From Elizabethkingia miricola (GTDB lineage Bacteria; Bacteroidota; Bacteroidia; Flavobacteriales; Weeksellaceae): a stretch of 64,000 bases of DNA. Positions 54,147-62,544 of the stretch are shown here, one piece after another. Both the position numbers and the translations under genes were made by a program. The DNA is taken from NCBI RefSeq assembly GCF_001675285.1, contig NZ_LSGQ01000005.1, forward strand, positions 1 to 64,000. Direction: 5' to 3'. Position 1 is the stretch's first letter; each line of letters opens with the position of its first letter. The notes under the pieces were generated by a model. The model saw only the letters and a list, made by a program, of their open reading frames with translations. It had not been told where the DNA came from and ran no database searches.

Positions 54147-55034
54147 TTATTTAAGTTCTTCAGCAATCATTATTTTTTCATTAATAATATTATCCCATTC
54201 TTTTTCAGAAGAAATAGGAGGGTTTTCTCTCGGCACAAAGGTAAAATAGAAGTCATAAGAACCTCCCACTATACCTTTGTCAGGTATATATATAAAGCGA
54301 TCAATACCTCGATAAACACTATAATAATCAACTACTCTCCAATTGTCTAAAGTCCAGAATTGGTAAGCTTTTTGTCCTTTAATATTGAGTTTTTTTGATA
54401 AATAATTTCTTGCATATATAGGAAAGGCAAAAGTAATATCCCCATATTTTGGATTTATTGGAATCTCCCAGTCAGGCACTTGTTCTTTATAACTCTTTTC
54501 CATCTCCTTTATCGTTACTGTAGGTGAGTTAATATCGATTGTACCATAAGAAGGAATAAAGGGAAATTTATAACTTTTAATATAAAAATATTCTACTAAA
54601 GTCATTTTAGGGACATAGTATTCTCCGTTAATTTTTTTTACTAATCCATACATTAACGTTTTCTTCTCCGAAGTGTTATTAATATACCTCTCCATTATGA
54701 ATTTCTTTAATTGAGATCTTGATAAAATATCTTTTTTAATGGTATTTATATCAATTTTAATCCAGTTATCATTTCCTTTAATATCTGGTAAAGCTGAAAT
54801 TAATAATATAGCATCGTTGTATACAATATTATAAACTTCTACAGTTTTATCAAGCCCATAAAGTTCTTTTGTATTTAGGGTATACTTATTAATAACATTA
54901 TTTCCCCAAACATTTTTAAGACTGTCTAGTACAATATAATTTGTGTAATATGTTTTCCTATTATTTTTTTGAGCAAAAATATTATTTGATAAGATCAATA
55001 ATAAAGCAATTATAAGTTTCATATTATTTCTCAT
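54147..55034 (-). CDS. Exported island protein of unknown function
   Basis: 295 residues (or 291 from the second Met); signal peptide to ...NNIFAQ. The mature protein is Tyr/Lys/Ile-rich with segments such as 'FPFIPSYGTIDINSPTVTIKEMEKSYKEQVPDWE' and 'IYIPDKGIVGGSYDFYFTFVP'; no motif or family recognised. It lies 13 bp downstream of the HExxH lipoprotein gene and is likely co-transcribed, so it may be its partner, inhibitor or substrate (inference). Confidence 0.6.
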   Translation of the reverse strand: MRNNMKLIIALLLILSNNIFAQKNNRKTYYTNYIVLDSLKNVWGNNVINKYTLNTKELYGLDKTVEVYNIVYNDAILLISALPDIKGNDNWIKIDINTIKKDILSRSQLKKFIMERYINNTSEKKTLMYGLVKKINGEYYVPKMTLVEYFYIKSYKFPFIPSYGTIDINSPTVTIKEMEKSYKEQVPDWEIPINPKYGDITFAFPIYARNYLSKKLNIKGQKAYQFWTLDNWRVVDYYSVYRGIDRFIYIPDKGIVGGSYDFYFTFVPRENPPISSEKEWDNIINEKIMIAEELK

Positions 55035-55047
55035 GATTTTGTTCTTT

Positions 55048-56226
55048 CTACTTATTACATTTTTTTCCTAAAGCAGCTGTAGAGGATTCTCTTTCATGTG
55101 CGTTGTAACTTGCATATCCCTTTGGGATAGATTCTTCTGTTATTATCCCCCACATTGCTAGTGCTTCAGCTCTTTCTGGTGGATAATTTGGGTTAAATTT
55201 AAGAATTGAGTTCTTTAATCCATTAATAAATGGCCCCATTCTATTATGATTTTGAGCTTGTATAAATTCAAATTTTCTACTAGTTGTTCCATCTTTCATT
55301 GTGACGTCATAACTTCTTACTCCAGGATATGATTCATTAAATGCAGAAACCCCTAATCGAGTTTGTTCAAATAATAAATATGCATGAACAACCTCATGAT
55401 ACATGGTAGCTAACATATATTCTTGTGTAGCTTGGGCAAGCATTCCTTTGTCTAGACGTATAGTTGCTTCAAATTTATTTTTATCTCCTATCATATTTGT
55501 TCCACCATCAGCATTTACTAAATCTGCTGCAACAAAAGTAACATTAATACCATTGTCTTTTCCAAAAGTATCACTCAATAACTGAGCTATATTATTATCC
55601 ATATATGGGAGTTCTTGAGCTATTGCAAATGCACAAGGGTATTCTTTTAGTTCCGTAATATCAATTTTATCAACAATTTCTGGAGAAGGCATATCATTTC
55701 CACCTCCACCTCCAGGATTATATGCAATACAATTTGCAAATTCTGGACAGCTTCCTCCTTCTTCAGGAGGCCTAACTGTACCTATATCCTCTTTTTTCTT
55801 TCTTTTTACCGTAATTACAACCCCTTCAATTTCAGTGTCTGCCATTGGCTTTATTGAAGCACTAAGCTTTATCTGTCTTCTACTCTGATATCGATCCAAT
55901 GCATCCTGAAAATCATCTTTATAGTCTTTATACAAGCTACTTTCTGAATTATATGTATAATAACTCATATGAGTTTCCTGTTTGGTGAGAACAGCCTCTA
56001 CTAACCCTATTACTTTATTTCCTCTAACCTTTGGAAAGATTATTGACTTATCTCCATTTTCTTCTGTAATCATTTCTGTGCGAATATTAAATTCCACATA
56101 AGTGTCTCCTTTCTCAAGAGTAAGAGCTAAAGGTCTTTTGTTAACGCTAGCAGTTAGATTATTTATTACAATAGTGTTGTTAAGACCTGATATATTGGTA
56201 TTTTGCACTTTGTCATATCTTTTCAT
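55048..56226 (-). CDS. Island metalloprotease-like lipoprotein (HEVVH), 5' end out of frame
   Basis: 392 residues from the internal Met at 56226. The HExxH zinc motif is at 277-281 (YHEVVHAYLLFE); an upstream Gly-rich linker (NPGGGGG) and 'EGVVITVKRKKKE' separate an N-terminal domain. The frame stays open for 59 more codons upstream with convincing coding sense, and an ATG at 56404 would give MRKKILFAPLWGIFTLSLLS then SC, a lipoprotein signal, if the A9 tract were A8. As it stands, that ATG runs into a stop after 24 codons. So the gene is either a pseudogene or phase variable. Unclear third ligand; family not identified. Confidence 0.6.
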   Translation of the reverse strand: MKRYDKVQNTNISGLNNTIVINNLTASVNKRPLALTLEKGDTYVEFNIRTEMITEENGDKSIIFPKVRGNKVIGLVEAVLTKQETHMSYYTYNSESSLYKDYKDDFQDALDRYQSRRQIKLSASIKPMADTEIEGVVITVKRKKKEDIGTVRPPEEGGSCPEFANCIAYNPGGGGGNDMPSPEIVDKIDITELKEYPCAFAIAQELPYMDNNIAQLLSDTFGKDNGINVTFVAADLVNADGGTNMIGDKNKFEATIRLDKGMLAQATQEYMLATMYHEVVHAYLLFEQTRLGVSAFNESYPGVRSYDVTMKDGTTSRKFEFIQAQNHNRMGPFINGLKNSILKFNPNYPPERAEALAMWGIITEESIPKGYASYNAHERESSTAALGKKCNK

Positions 56227-56390
56227 AAGATAAGCAAAACCATCGGTGTAATTAATGGCTTTTCCATCCTTTGGAACAAAGACTGCAAAACGTTTGTCTT
56301 CTATTTGTTTTTGTGTAACCGCACCATCTTCAGTACGACAAGATGAAAGTAAGGATAAAGTGAAGATTCCCCATAATGGAGCAAAGAGTA

Positions 56391-56399
56391 TTTTTTTTT
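56391..56399 (-). other. A9 homopolymer tract that breaks the lipoprotein start
   Basis: Nine Ts on the plus strand (A9 in the gene) lie five bases after the ATG at 56404. Nine As put the signal peptide out of frame with the 392-residue body; eight would restore one continuous ~450-residue lipoprotein. Such tracts slip readily during replication. Confidence 0.7.
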
Positions 56400-56627
56400 C
56401 TCATACTTTTTGTGATTTTATGTTTTTAATTGACTAAATATATAATAAAAATTCATATTTATATTACGGTTTGCCATAAATTGATATAAAATCAGTATTA
56501 TATTCTTATCCTGTTTAGCAAAAAACCTATTATTAACGGTTTAATATTATAGATGTAATAATTTTGTTAAAGGTTGGAATTACAAATGAAAAAAGTATTA
56601 ACTTTCAGAAATTAGCAAGTCTTAATT

Positions 56628-56840
56628 ATGGAGTTTTCAAATAAAGAACTTATTTATCTAGGGGCATTGCCTGTATTTTTAATACTAGGCCTGGTTTTGT
56701 TTTTATACTCATGCTGGCTTATTTTACGAGAAAAGAATGAGAACAATAAACTTATGTTGTTTATTATTTCAATTCTAATTCCTATTGCTGGTCCGATATT
56801 TACTATTTATACCCTTAAAAAGGTTAAGCACCTTCAGTAA
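56628..56840 (+). CDS. Small two-helix membrane protein (PLDc_N-like)
   Basis: 70 residues with two membrane helices (~9-32 and ~43-62) joined by 'LREKNENNKLMLF'. The pattern of a short basic loop with N-N-K then 'P..GPI...Y' resembles the PLDc_N domain found at the start of cardiolipin synthases and as stand-alone proteins, some of them immunity proteins (known). The only plus-strand gene on the island. A role as immunity or accessory protein is speculation. Confidence 0.55.
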   Translation: MEFSNKELIYLGALPVFLILGLVLFLYSCWLILREKNENNKLMLFIISILIPIAGPIFTIYTLKKVKHLQ

Positions 56841-57088
56841 CTACCCTAAATCATACTTAAAATTGGCTTAGGGAGCATAATAACAGTACAGTTTCAGTCA
56901 GAATTGTTTATGTGGGAGCGATTTTAAGCCTATAACACACCGCATTACATAAAAGAACTGTAAGAAGAATCAGGGTAAGAAGGTAAGTGAAATCAGTAAA
57001 CTTTAAATATTTATTGATACTATAATAATTTTTAAAACTTTTAATATTAAACTAATACTATCTTACCTCTCCAACAACTAAAACTGTA

Positions 57089-57529
57089 TTAATCACTAGT
57101 TAATGGTTTGCCGAGCTTGTTTCTAATGTCAATATATAGTAAAGTACCTTCGTTTTCACCTACTTTTGTCTGAGATTCCTCTTTACTTATAACTTTCCAG
57201 ACCCCATTATGTTTTGATAGCTTATATTCATTAAAAGCTCCATTTTTAACCCTTAATATTTCTACATAAGCTTCATTATCTTTATAAGTGATACTGTATA
57301 GAAACCAGAAATTATCTTTTTCAGTTTTTAATAACTCGTCCCTTGTAAAATAGTTTTTCTCTTTGAAAACATGCTTTTTATTGAAGAAACTGCTATAATA
57401 AAATGGTTCAGGAAGTACATCTTTGGAAACTGTCTGGAGAATATTATCTAAATCATTGTTTTTTGATGAATGATAACTAATAAATACAGTAGATACAAGG
57501 CAAACAAACAGTAAAATATACTTTTTCAT
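57089..57529 (-). CDS. Exported island protein of unknown function
   Basis: 146 residues with an N-terminal signal (MKKYILLFVCLVSTVFISYH). The mature part has 'DNFWFLYSITYKDNEAYVEILRVKNGAFNEYKLSKHNGVWKVIS', a small beta-sheet domain of the kind found in DUF-type secreted proteins. It lies 23 bp downstream of the 57553 gene, same strand, forming a two-gene unit of very AT-rich genes. No family recognised. Confidence 0.55.
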   Translation of the reverse strand: MKKYILLFVCLVSTVFISYHSSKNNDLDNILQTVSKDVLPEPFYYSSFFNKKHVFKEKNYFTRDELLKTEKDNFWFLYSITYKDNEAYVEILRVKNGAFNEYKLSKHNGVWKVISKEESQTKVGENEGTLLYIDIRNKLGKPLTSD

Positions 57530-57552
57530 ATAGCTATTGCTTTGATGATGTA

Positions 57553-57909
57553 TTACATAACAAGTTTATCTTCTTTAATATAGTATGTTATTAAATTTTC
57601 TTTATTATCTATGTTTTTACTTACTGAAGATACTTTTTTGACCTTAAAATTTTTACTATTTAGAATTTCGATCTTTTGATTTTTCACATCATAAATCACC
57701 TGATCAGCTCCATTAAAACTGATAAAGGGACTATCCAATGATACGTCTTTAGTAAATGTTGTTATTTGTGAAATTTTATTAGTCACTATATTCTCACTTT
57801 TGAATTTTAGAAGATCATCAGTCTTTTGATTGCTACTTATCTGAGCGAGTAAAATGTGGGAGAATAAAGAAAATCCCAATATTATAGGGAATTTAAGTAG
57901 TTTTTTCAT
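57553..57909 (-). CDS. Exported island protein of unknown function
   Basis: 118 residues from the Met at 57909 (MKKLLKFPIILGFSLFSHILLAQ, a clear signal peptide); a 10-residue longer reading lacks sense. The mature part is 'FISFNGADQVIYDVKNQKIEILNSKNFKVKKV...', a short beta-rich protein. No family recognised. First of a two-gene unit with the 57089 gene. Confidence 0.55.
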   Translation of the reverse strand: MKKLLKFPIILGFSLFSHILLAQISSNQKTDDLLKFKSENIVTNKISQITTFTKDVSLDSPFISFNGADQVIYDVKNQKIEILNSKNFKVKKVSSVSKNIDNKENLITYYIKEDKLVM

Positions 57910-58093
57910 ATTTATGCTTTTGATAAGATAAATATACAATAAAATTCAATGTCAAAATATACCCATTATAATCATACTCTATGAATATATATACTAGAGA
58001 ATGCTGAAAAATTGACCACTTGAACCTTGATTAAAGTGAATAATAATACATGTGTAATGGGCTATATCCTTTTATTCAACTTGCTTGAATTCA

Positions 58094-59113
58094 TTAATCT
58101 TTTATGCAACGAACACTTGCTCCATCGGTACGAGTATTAGCGGATGCATATGCAGCAGAGTTATTGAAAGACAAGGAATGAGCGTAATCATTACCACCAG
58201 GTATACTACTCCAATAATAGCCAGCATAACTACGATTATAAGGAGCTCCAATGTTACTAGACCGTTTGCCTCCAGCGGGAAGAAATAAGGATTTACCAAA
58301 CCACTTACCTGCTCCATAATTATTGAAATCTTCAGCTTTAAATGAAAAAGTTCCTCCATTGTATTGAGGGTTAAGGTCCTTATTAGCAACTCCAGCCCAT
58401 TCATTAGGAGTTGGAACTCTCCAATTTACCCCAAGTTCTAATTTGCATGGATCAGAAGAAGTCCAAGATCCATCTGGTTTAACATTATAGTGAGGAGGAT
58501 TATTCATTTCAAAAAGAGCCCACCCTACAAAAGAATTAGAATAGAATTGGTCATTAACTTGATTTATATAACGTATATTAGGTGATGTTATTTCTGTATT
58601 AAATGCTCCCCATTGGTATTTTGCGCCATGTATTCCTGCATCAGGAGTGAAAGGATCTTTATTTGTGTCTGCTCCAAGATTATGACAAGCAAATTCTTTC
58701 CATACTCCAGCTGCTATATAAGCCCCACATTTCTCAATAACGTTGGGTCCCTTGATAGTACATGATTGTTTACTTATATTAATAACCATTGAAATTTCTG
58801 CACCAGAGGGTTTACCTGTTACATTATATACTATTTCTCCATTATCAATATCTAATACTCCTTCATTTCTACTAAAAGTTAGTCCTCCATTATTAAATAT
58901 TTCAGCTGGATATTTTTTACCATTACCACCCGTATACGGTATTATCAAGACGCCATTATATACTGACCCATGCATTACACTTAAAGGAGAAAACATGGCA
59001 TTATTGCAATTAAGTTTTAAAGTATTTATAGATTCTTGGTTTATTGAATCATTACTATTACATGATAATAATAATGAAATTGTTATTACATCTATTATTT
59101 TAGTTCTCATCAT
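58094..59113 (-). CDS. FISUMP-domain lipoprotein on the island
   Basis: 339 residues with a short lipoprotein signal ('ITISLLLSC', Cys at ~18). Residues ~30-130 form an Ig-like domain with repeated 'GVLIIPYTGGNGKKYPA' strands; the FISUMP domain (~135-339) shows 'WKEFACHNLGADTNKDPF', 'GAKYQWGAF', 'GVNWRVPTPNEWAGV', 'LFLPAGGKRS', 'GYYWSSIPGGNDYAHSLSF' and ends GASVRCIKD. The same C-terminal domain ends the two lipoproteins at 43565 and 46049, but the N-terminal halves are unrelated. Likely surface-exposed. It is the last island gene before the right repeat. Confidence 0.75.
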   Translation of the reverse strand: MMRTKIIDVITISLLLSCNSNDSINQESINTLKLNCNNAMFSPLSVMHGSVYNGVLIIPYTGGNGKKYPAEIFNNGGLTFSRNEGVLDIDNGEIVYNVTGKPSGAEISMVINISKQSCTIKGPNVIEKCGAYIAAGVWKEFACHNLGADTNKDPFTPDAGIHGAKYQWGAFNTEITSPNIRYINQVNDQFYSNSFVGWALFEMNNPPHYNVKPDGSWTSSDPCKLELGVNWRVPTPNEWAGVANKDLNPQYNGGTFSFKAEDFNNYGAGKWFGKSLFLPAGGKRSSNIGAPYNRSYAGYYWSSIPGGNDYAHSLSFNNSAAYASANTRTDGASVRCIKD

Positions 59114-59629
59114 TAAAATTATTTCCTATTCTAACTCTCAACAAGCTTAGCAAAGCTATATACACCAGTCTTCTGAAAGGTCTAACATCTCCCGTATGAT
59201 AAAATAATAGGCTTTGTTGTATGTTTCACTTGATAAAGCTTGCATTAACAGATCTCATTTCTTGATTTTTTATAAATACGACGTTTTTTGATGTTACTTT
59301 AGCTAATATACAGTCATTTTATGAATCCTACAATAAGGAGATTTCCAAGTTATAAATCATAAGCTCAAGTTACTAGTGCAATACTTTTATATGGTCACTT
59401 TTAACAAGATTATACAGTACACTTTAATTAATTAAATAGTAATAGAGTAGCTATTTTTTCCGTTATACTGTATACCTAGTGTAGTGTTAATATAATATAT
59501 ACTATCACAGAAATATTATATACAAAGCTAATTGGTTCTAAGATTTGTTTTCAGTTCGATTAAACTTTTCTTATAAGTTACTAAAAATCCCCAATAAAGA
59601 GACCAGAAGAAATAAGATAGAAAGAAGTT
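59114..59629. other. Non-coding right flank of the island
   Basis: About 516 AT-rich bases with stops in all frames; no remnant of an integrase that I can recognise. It should contain the promoter of the FISUMP gene. Confidence 0.35.
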
Positions 59630-59642
59630 CCTCCAGCTCCAC
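59630..59642 (+). repeat. Right attachment-site repeat
   Basis: CCTCCAGCTCCAC is identical to the last bases of ssrA (52756-52768), with TT in place of TC two and three bases before. It is the presumed att site at the far end of the island. Confidence 0.75.
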
Positions 59643-59647
59643 AAGAA

Positions 59648-59680
59648 AAGAGAATCACAATGATTCTCTTTTTTTCTTTT
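59648..59680 (+). terminator. Displaced original ssrA terminator
   Basis: AAGAGAATCA-CAA-TGATTCTCTT is a perfect 10-bp stem with a 3-nt loop followed by seven or more Ts on the plus strand. No plus-strand gene precedes it inside the window except ssrA, 6.9 kb away across the island. Confidence 0.88.
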
Positions 59681-59761
59681 GTACCTGAGGTTGTACTGTG
59701 TTTTTCAGATACATTTTTGTTAATTTCTAATTCTGAGCAAATTTTAATAATCATCCGAATC

Positions 59762-60346
59762 TTAGAACTTATAAGCTACCATTATCCCGCCACGATAAGG
59801 TATCCATTCACCGCTTTTATTCCAGTTGTCAGCATCGTCATATCGTTCACGTGGAGATTTGGAACCATCCCAGCCATGATAAAAGCCTTGTGAATTTCCA
59901 CCGCCCAGATACATATCAAGATTCCAATGGTCATTTATCTTTAACTGATATCCGACACTGGCACCAAGCATAACATTAAATCCTTTTTGATACAGACTGG
60001 TATTCCAGTAATTCCACTTCTGCATATCATAGACAGCCATACCCATATTAGCTCCGACATACCATTTTTCCATTGCTTTCGAGAAATAATAGCGGGTTTC
60101 CAGGTGCCCCATATAAATTTGTAAATGCCTTCCTGCAAAAGATTTCCATGGAGAAACGAACAAATCTGCTTGTCCTGTCCAATGCTGACTAAAAGCGTGC
60201 TCATAACCTATATTAATCATTCCTATAGGAGCAAAAAGTGCATTTCCCTTGATCTGATTTTTATATTCCTGGGCATATGCTGTATTGGCTATAGCTGCTA
60301 ATATAAAAATGCTAAGTATTTTTTTCAATTTTAAATTTTTATGCAA
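59762..60346 (-). CDS. DUF3575 outer-membrane-type protein
   Basis: 194 residues (start possibly at residue 1 or at a later basic position); signal peptide to ...IANTAYAQ. 'NQIKGNALFAPIGMINIGYEHAFSQHWTGQADLFVSPW' and the Tyr/Trp-rich strands ending in GGIMVAYKF are the DUF3575 pattern, a small outer-membrane barrel. Function unknown. It converges with ssrA and is followed by no clear terminator of its own other than the displaced one. Confidence 0.8.
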   Translation of the reverse strand: MHKNLKLKKILSIFILAAIANTAYAQEYKNQIKGNALFAPIGMINIGYEHAFSQHWTGQADLFVSPWKSFAGRHLQIYMGHLETRYYFSKAMEKWYVGANMGMAVYDMQKWNYWNTSLYQKGFNVMLGASVGYQLKINDHWNLDMYLGGGNSQGFYHGWDGSKSPRERYDDADNWNKSGEWIPYRGGIMVAYKF

Positions 60347-60424
60347 AGGAGTGAAATTCCAATCTTTCTGACAATGGTGCAGGCTATTTCTAATGTAATT
60401 CTAATATGGTGCTTTATAAAAGAA

Positions 60425-60451
60425 AAGACTCAGGTTCCGAACCCGAGTCTT
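60425..60451 (-). terminator. Terminator of the MbnP/MbnH-like operon
   Basis: AAGACTCAGGTT-CCG-AACCCGAGTCTT: a 12-bp stem with one mismatch, downstream of the stop at 60488 on the minus strand, followed by TTCT. Confidence 0.75.
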
Positions 60452-60487
60452 AATATTAAAATATAATCTGATTTTGTTCAAAAGATT

Positions 60488-61444
60488 CTATAAACCAAAA
60501 TTTATAAAAATGCTGAAACGTGATTTTGCTTCAATATCTCCACCGGCAAGGCGGGTATAAGCAGGTAACATAAGCTCTGAACCCAGGCTCCATTTCTGAT
60601 AAGAAACCTCAAAGCCGAGTTTCCCATATAATGCACTTCCGGCAGTATTGGGCATGTTTTCCCCAAATTGTTTGTTCCGGTCATAAACCTCACCCTGTAA
60701 TCCTAGTTTACCTGATAGAATACTATTTTCATTGCGCCATAATCTGTAAAATCCGGTTACCGCATAATTCCACTGATTGCCAAACTGATAATGTTTTTTA
60801 TTTTCAGTTTTAATGGTATAGTCCGTATTGATAAGCAGGGCAAACAGGCTTTTTTGATATTTGTAACTCAGTGCCATCTGATAATCCCAACTTCCGGTAC
60901 CTAGCTGGAAACTAGGATTGACTCCGGTAATTCCCTTTTCATCGAATTTACCCAGAGGAATCTTTATTCCGATTCCCCCGTTCAGCTGGTGGTAAGAATC
61001 TTTTGACATCAGTATCTGGTATATTCCCATTACATTCGCATCACCTATTCCGCTGATTCTGACATCTCCCTGCATTGTTTTTTTGTTGTGGAAATGATAG
61101 GGAACACTTCCGTAAATACTGAGTTTTTGCGTTACAGGTATTTTTCCCCATAACTGAATTGTATTGAAATACTGATCCTGTGTTAGCTTATCTGTAAACA
61201 GGTTTTCTTTTGCGAGGTAATGCTGAGAAAAATATTTTATACCAACAAACTGAGGATTCAGTAGGGATTCAAAACCTGAAGAGCCATTTCCTGCAGCACA
61301 TCCACAGGCATCACAATCATCATCCATCAATACAAAATGTTCATATCGGGGATTGGCAACCATAGCAATGCTGTCTTTGCCTGATTCAGCATAGACATTG
61401 GTAATACTTACCAACCCGATAAATATTAAAATTATCTTATTCAT
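60488..61444 (-). CDS. Outer-membrane protein with Cys-rich N terminus, metal-linked
   Basis: 318 residues; signal peptide to ...TNVYAES. The mature N terminus carries 'HFVLMDDDCDACGCAAGNGS', a C-x2-C-x-C cluster next to acidic residues that looks like a metal-binding arm, followed by a transporter-like barrel ('KLSIYGSVPYHFHNKKTMQG', 'GGIGIKIPLGKFDEKG') ending in FINFGL. It is the last gene of an operon with MbnP- and MbnH-like genes (14-bp gap), so handling of copper or another metal is likely (inference). Confidence 0.7.
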   Translation of the reverse strand: MNKIILIFIGLVSITNVYAESGKDSIAMVANPRYEHFVLMDDDCDACGCAAGNGSSGFESLLNPQFVGIKYFSQHYLAKENLFTDKLTQDQYFNTIQLWGKIPVTQKLSIYGSVPYHFHNKKTMQGDVRISGIGDANVMGIYQILMSKDSYHQLNGGIGIKIPLGKFDEKGITGVNPSFQLGTGSWDYQMALSYKYQKSLFALLINTDYTIKTENKKHYQFGNQWNYAVTGFYRLWRNENSILSGKLGLQGEVYDRNKQFGENMPNTAGSALYGKLGFEVSYQKWSLGSELMLPAYTRLAGGDIEAKSRFSIFINFGL

Positions 61445-61458
61445 TTTGAGAGTTTATT

Positions 61459-62544
61459 TTATTCCGAAAACTTCGGATTTGTTATAAAGTTTTTATCGCT
61501 TAAAGTCTTTAAAAATGCAATAATGTATTGCTTTTCATCATTTGCCATAGGAATCCCGATGTGCCCGTTCTGTTTCAGAAGCGGGTCCAGATTAGGTTGA
61601 TCTTCTACGTTATCCGAGTAAAAGTTCAATACTGCTTCCAGTGAATAAAACCTACCGTCGTGCATATAAGGTGCTGTGTATTCTATATTCCTGAGACTGG
61701 GAACCCGAAACTTCATATAATCGGCAATGTTAAGTGTTACTCTGTATCTTCCTTTATCATCGAACTGAGCATTGTAGTACATTCCTGTATTTCTGTAGCT
61801 TTCATCCGTAAACAATTCTCCTGAGTGACAAGAAGCACATTTCTGCTGAAATAATGAGAAGCCTTTTGATTCTTGCTGCGTAAAAGACACTTGCCCTTTT
61901 CGATACTGATCGTATTTGGAATCAGCAGAAATCATTGTTGCCATAAATTGGGACAAGGCTTTCAATACTCTTTCCCCTGTGATATTATCATCTCCGAATG
62001 CAGCTCTGAACATTTTTTTGTAATTAGAATCCGCACTTAGTTTTCCTGTTACTTCAGGCATAGAACTGTCCATCTCGAAATCTGTTGTTATAGGGACTAA
62101 TGATCTTTCGTCCAGATTATGGCTTACACCATCCCAGGTATAATTCCTGAGAAAAGCCATATTCTGAATAGGTGGTGCATTTCTTATTCCCAATCTGTCG
62201 TCGATACCGTGACTAACGGTATGCCCGTGATGGGTAAAGGCATATTCCTGTATATGACAGAATCCGCAGGAGATTGTATTATTCCGGGAGAGTTTTCCTT
62301 CGTAGAAAAGCTTTTTGCCCAGTGCGACTCCGTTTACTGTAATAGGGTTTCCAAGAACATCAAAGGTCATTTTGGGAAATCCTTCCGGAACATTCAGTTG
62401 ATATGCTTCGTCCTTATTGACAGAGAAGCCTTCATACTCATTTTTACAGGACATAAATGTCCATAAAACAAGAAACAAAAGAATCCGGAGAGGGGGAAAT
62501 GACCCTCTTCCGAATTGTTGTAAAAGATTAATCATTATGAACAT
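61459..62544 (-). CDS. Dihaem cytochrome-c peroxidase/MauG-like protein (MbnH-like)
   Basis: 361 residues; the signal ends in a lipobox-like 'WTFMSC' (Cys 33), so probably a lipoprotein. Two c-haem motifs, CGFCH (93-97) and CASCH (236-240), with the usual 'RNAPPIQNMAFLRNYTWDGV' and 'FRVPSLRNIEYTAPYMHDGRF'. The family includes bacterial cytochrome-c peroxidases and MauG/MbnH, which oxidise tryptophan residues of partner proteins. Its neighbour is an MbnP-like protein, the known substrate of MbnH, which favours the MbnH reading. Start at 62544 or 62535; it overlaps the MbnP-like gene by 17 (or 8) bp. Confidence 0.88.
   Translation of the reverse strand: MFIMINLLQQFGRGSFPPLRILLFLVLWTFMSCKNEYEGFSVNKDEAYQLNVPEGFPKMTFDVLGNPITVNGVALGKKLFYEGKLSRNNTISCGFCHIQEYAFTHHGHTVSHGIDDRLGIRNAPPIQNMAFLRNYTWDGVSHNLDERSLVPITTDFEMDSSMPEVTGKLSADSNYKKMFRAAFGDDNITGERVLKALSQFMATMISADSKYDQYRKGQVSFTQQESKGFSLFQQKCASCHSGELFTDESYRNTGMYYNAQFDDKGRYRVTLNIADYMKFRVPSLRNIEYTAPYMHDGRFYSLEAVLNFYSDNVEDQPNLDPLLKQNGHIGIPMANDEKQYIIAFLKTLSDKNFITNPKFSE

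Larger units (their letters stand above)
52756..59642. mobile_element. Putative genomic island integrated in ssrA
   Basis: A 6.9-kb AT-rich segment bounded by 13-bp direct repeats, the left one being the 3' end of ssrA, a classic target of tyrosine integrases. Directly beyond the right repeat is a 10-bp-stem terminator with no plus-strand gene before it other than ssrA, which is what an insertion would leave. Cargo: lipoproteins, exported proteins of unknown function, a HExxH lipoprotein and a small membrane protein, mostly on the minus strand. No integrase, excisionase or mobilisation gene is visible, so it is defective or depends on helpers. Confidence 0.65.

Noticed and set aside
56255-56437. 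Plus-strand frame opposite the start of the metalloprotease-like gene
   Set aside because: It is the shadow of the minus-strand signal-peptide region, which has clear lipoprotein sense.
58102-58404. 100-codon second frame inside the island FISUMP gene
   Set aside because: Overlaps the FISUMP domain in another frame of the same strand; the FISUMP frame explains the sequence.
52768-59630. Searched the island for an integrase or transposase
   Set aside because: No frame with tyrosine- or serine-recombinase motifs was found; the island call rests on the repeats and terminator only.
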